Below are positions 5,833 through 7,276 of a DNA stretch of 7,276 bases, piece by piece (the stretch's first letter is position 1; each line of letters begins with the position of its first letter). A program made the translations under genes and the position numbers. Source of the stretch: Rhodospirillales bacterium (lineage in GTDB: Bacteria; Pseudomonadota; Alphaproteobacteria; Geminicoccales; Geminicoccaceae); the NCBI GenBank assembly GCA_007131045.1, contig SLRI01000641.1, forward strand, positions 1 to 7,276. The letters are read 5' to 3'. The notes under the pieces were generated by a model. The model did no database searches and was not told where the DNA came from. It worked only from the letters and a program-made list of their open reading frames with translations.

Positions 5833-7244
5833 GCATGGGTTTCCAGAAAGGCTTCGGCCTCGGTGAAGAACTGGGCGAAAGCCGGCGTGCTCGCCAAGAG
5901 CGCGTGATTGGCGCCCTCGAGCTCGACGAAGCGGGCATTGGGGATGGCGGCGGCCATCCGCCTGCCCTCCTTCAAGGGGCACATGCGGTCGTCGCGGCAA
6001 TGCAGAACCAGGGTCGGCGCCCGCACCTCGGCGGCCAGCGCCACGACGTCGATCTCGGCGTTCATCTGCCAGATGCGCAGGGCATTCTCCGGGGTGATCG
6101 AGATCCGCTGCAGCTCGTCGAACTGCGCCGCCTCCTCGGGCGTGGCGTCCGGCATGAAGGACTCGGTGAAGAAGTGTCGAAACGCCCGGTTGGGTGAGCC
6201 CCAGCCCTGGCGGATCATCGTCGCCGCCATGTGGACGAGCCGTTCCTCGTTTGGATCGTTGCGCCTCAGCCGGCCGCGCAGATAGCCGCCGAGCAGCACC
6301 AGGCAGCTCACCCGCTCGGGATGCTCGGCGGCGTAGCGGATCGAGAAGGCGCAGCCCTGCGAGATGCCGAAAAGGGCGAACCGGTCGAGCCCGGCCGCAT
6401 CCGTGACCGCCGCCATGTCCCGGATCATCGCGTCCTCGGAGATCTCGTCCACCTCCCAGTCGGAGAGGCCGTTGCCGCGCTGATCGAAGCGGACGAGCTC
6501 GCAGCTCTTCGCGAACCGCCGCCAGACCGGCCCCCAGACGGGGCTGCGCCACTCGTATTCGAGGTGGTTGAGCCAGTTGGGCGCCTTGAGCACCGGCGGG
6601 CCCTGGCCGATCCGGGCGTAGGCGATCTGCACCCCGTCGGCGCTGGCGCAGAAGCGGACCTCCTGGCTCTTCGCCAGCCGGCCCGTGGCCCTCGTTGCCA
6701 CCGTCGCCTCCGGCGACCACTGCCAGACCCGGATCTGGCGGCTGATGTTCTTGACGCGTTGCACGCCCAGGTCCTGGAACGAAGCATCCAGCCGCTCGGC
6801 GACGAGCTGGTGGACGAGGTCGGCGATGCACACGCCGCCGGGCCGGGCCAGGGTCTCGAGCCGGGCTGCGACGTTGACCGCATCGCCGAAGACGTCGCCG
6901 TCCTCGAACACCACGTCGCCGAGGTTGACGCCGATGCGATAGAGGATGCGCTCCGCCTCGTCGATGGCACCTTCACGTTGCTGCATCGACGTCTGGATGG
7001 CCAGGGCGGCGCGCACGGCGTCCAGGACACTGGCAAACACGGCGATCAGCCCGTCGCCGGTAGTCTTGACGATCTGGCCGCCGAAGCTCTGGAGCGTCGG
7101 GTCGATCAATTCCCGCCGATGCCGTTTCTGCCGGTCGAGCACGCCTGCCTCGTCGGCCTCGACGAGCCGGCTGTAGCCGGCCATGTCGGCGGCGAGGATC
7201 GCCGTGAGGCGGCGCTCGGCCGCCCCGGATTCGCTGCCTGCCAT
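5823..7244 (-). CDS. Class III adenylate/guanylate cyclase fused to an alpha/beta hydrolase
   Basis: This is a 473-aa two-domain protein. Residues about 10-175 form a class III cyclase catalytic domain that should make cyclic AMP from ATP. D20 (LAADMAGYS) and D64 (KTTGDG) are the metal aspartates; K60 and D121 are the likely adenine-selecting pair; N124 and R128 (FGDAVNVAARLE) are the transition-state residues. All are present, so it should be active as a homodimer and select ATP over GTP. After a short linker (about 176-195), residues 196-470 form an alpha/beta hydrolase with RFDQRGNGLSD, nucleophile S295 in GISQG, acid D419 in CRDDR and H447 in GANH. That completes a triad, so the hydrolase also looks active or able to bind a small ester-like ligand. 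No signal peptide or membrane segment: cytosolic. The ATG at 7242-7244 has GGAGG 5 nt upstream. The fusion type recurs in alphaproteobacteria; the hydrolase ligand is unknown. Confidence 0.93.
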   Translation of the reverse strand: MAGSESGAAERRLTAILAADMAGYSRLVEADEAGVLDRQKRHRRELIDPTLQSFGGQIVKTTGDGLIAVFASVLDAVRAALAIQTSMQQREGAIDEAERILYRIGVNLGDVVFEDGDVFGDAVNVAARLETLARPGGVCIADLVHQLVAERLDASFQDLGVQRVKNISRQIRVWQWSPEATVATRATGRLAKSQEVRFCASADGVQIAYARIGQGPPVLKAPNWLNHLEYEWRSPVWGPVWRRFAKSCELVRFDQRGNGLSDWEVDEISEDAMIRDMAAVTDAAGLDRFALFGISQGCAFSIRYAAEHPERVSCLVLLGGYLRGRLRRNDPNEERLVHMAATMIRQGWGSPNRAFRHFFTESFMPDATPEEAAQFDELQRISITPENALRIWQMNAEIDVVALAAEVRAPTLVLHCRDDRMCPLKEGRRMAAAIPNARFVELEGANHALLASTPAFAQFFTEAEAFLETHAGG

Positions 7245-7276
7245 CGGTCCCTCCGCTGAGCACCCGCCCGAGGAGC

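Noticed and set aside
6231..7259. 342-aa plus-strand frame opposite the cyclase-hydrolase gene
   Set aside because: Antisense to a gene with complete cyclase and hydrolase motifs; no ribosome site or recognisable domain.
1..7276. CRISPR arrays, tRNA/rRNA genes, insertion sequences or phage genes
   Set aside because: No regularly spaced repeats, no tRNA-like or rRNA-like segments, and no transposase, integrase or phage protein motifs were found on either strand.

Overview
The window is about 7.3 kb of very GC-rich DNA with tightly packed genes and strong G/C preference at third codon positions. The gene content points to an alphaproteobacterium of the Rhodospirillales/Hyphomicrobiales kind: a DUF1127 protein, a leaderless PhnD-like solute-binding protein, a class III cyclase fused to an alpha/beta hydrolase, a MocR regulator and a carnitine-type 3-hydroxy dehydrogenase. 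This placement is inferred from gene families, not from a phylogenetic marker.

Layout from left to right. (1) Bases 2-619 (+) hold the C-terminal two thirds of a carnitine 3-dehydrogenase-like enzyme cut by the window edge. (2) A small DUF1127 gene (642-887, -) and a MocR/PdxR-type PLP-binding regulator (999-2384, +) diverge from a 111-bp intergenic region. That region carries a perfect 8-bp inverted repeat whose two arms coincide with the -35 candidates of two overlapping divergent promoters. (3) A two-gene minus-strand operon follows: an SDR oxidoreductase (3437-4252) and then an NmrA/HSCARG-like NAD(P)-binding protein (2447-3415), 21 bp apart, ending at a hairpin with a T-rich tail on the minus strand that is shared back-to-back with the mocR end. 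(4) A short alphaproteobacterial-type small protein (4333-4524, -) lies behind a TGC-rich near-palindrome that resembles PhaR (polyhydroxyalkanoate regulator) sites. (5) A cytoplasmic PhnD-like binding protein (4629-5459, -) diverges from an unrecognised 84-aa protein (5555-5809, +), with a small palindrome and a TATAAC box between them. (6) A class III adenylate cyclase fused to an alpha/beta hydrolase (5823-7244, -) converges on the 84-aa gene and fills the right end.

The genes do not form one evident pathway. The best-supported functional links are the SDR-NmrA operon and the shared control region of mocR and the DUF1127 gene. I see no RNA genes, insertion sequences, CRISPR arrays or phage genes. 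No intergenic stretch exceeds about 115 bp. Nothing here convincingly amounts to an undescribed multi-gene system; the most informative items are regulatory palindromes and the cyclase-hydrolase fusion.
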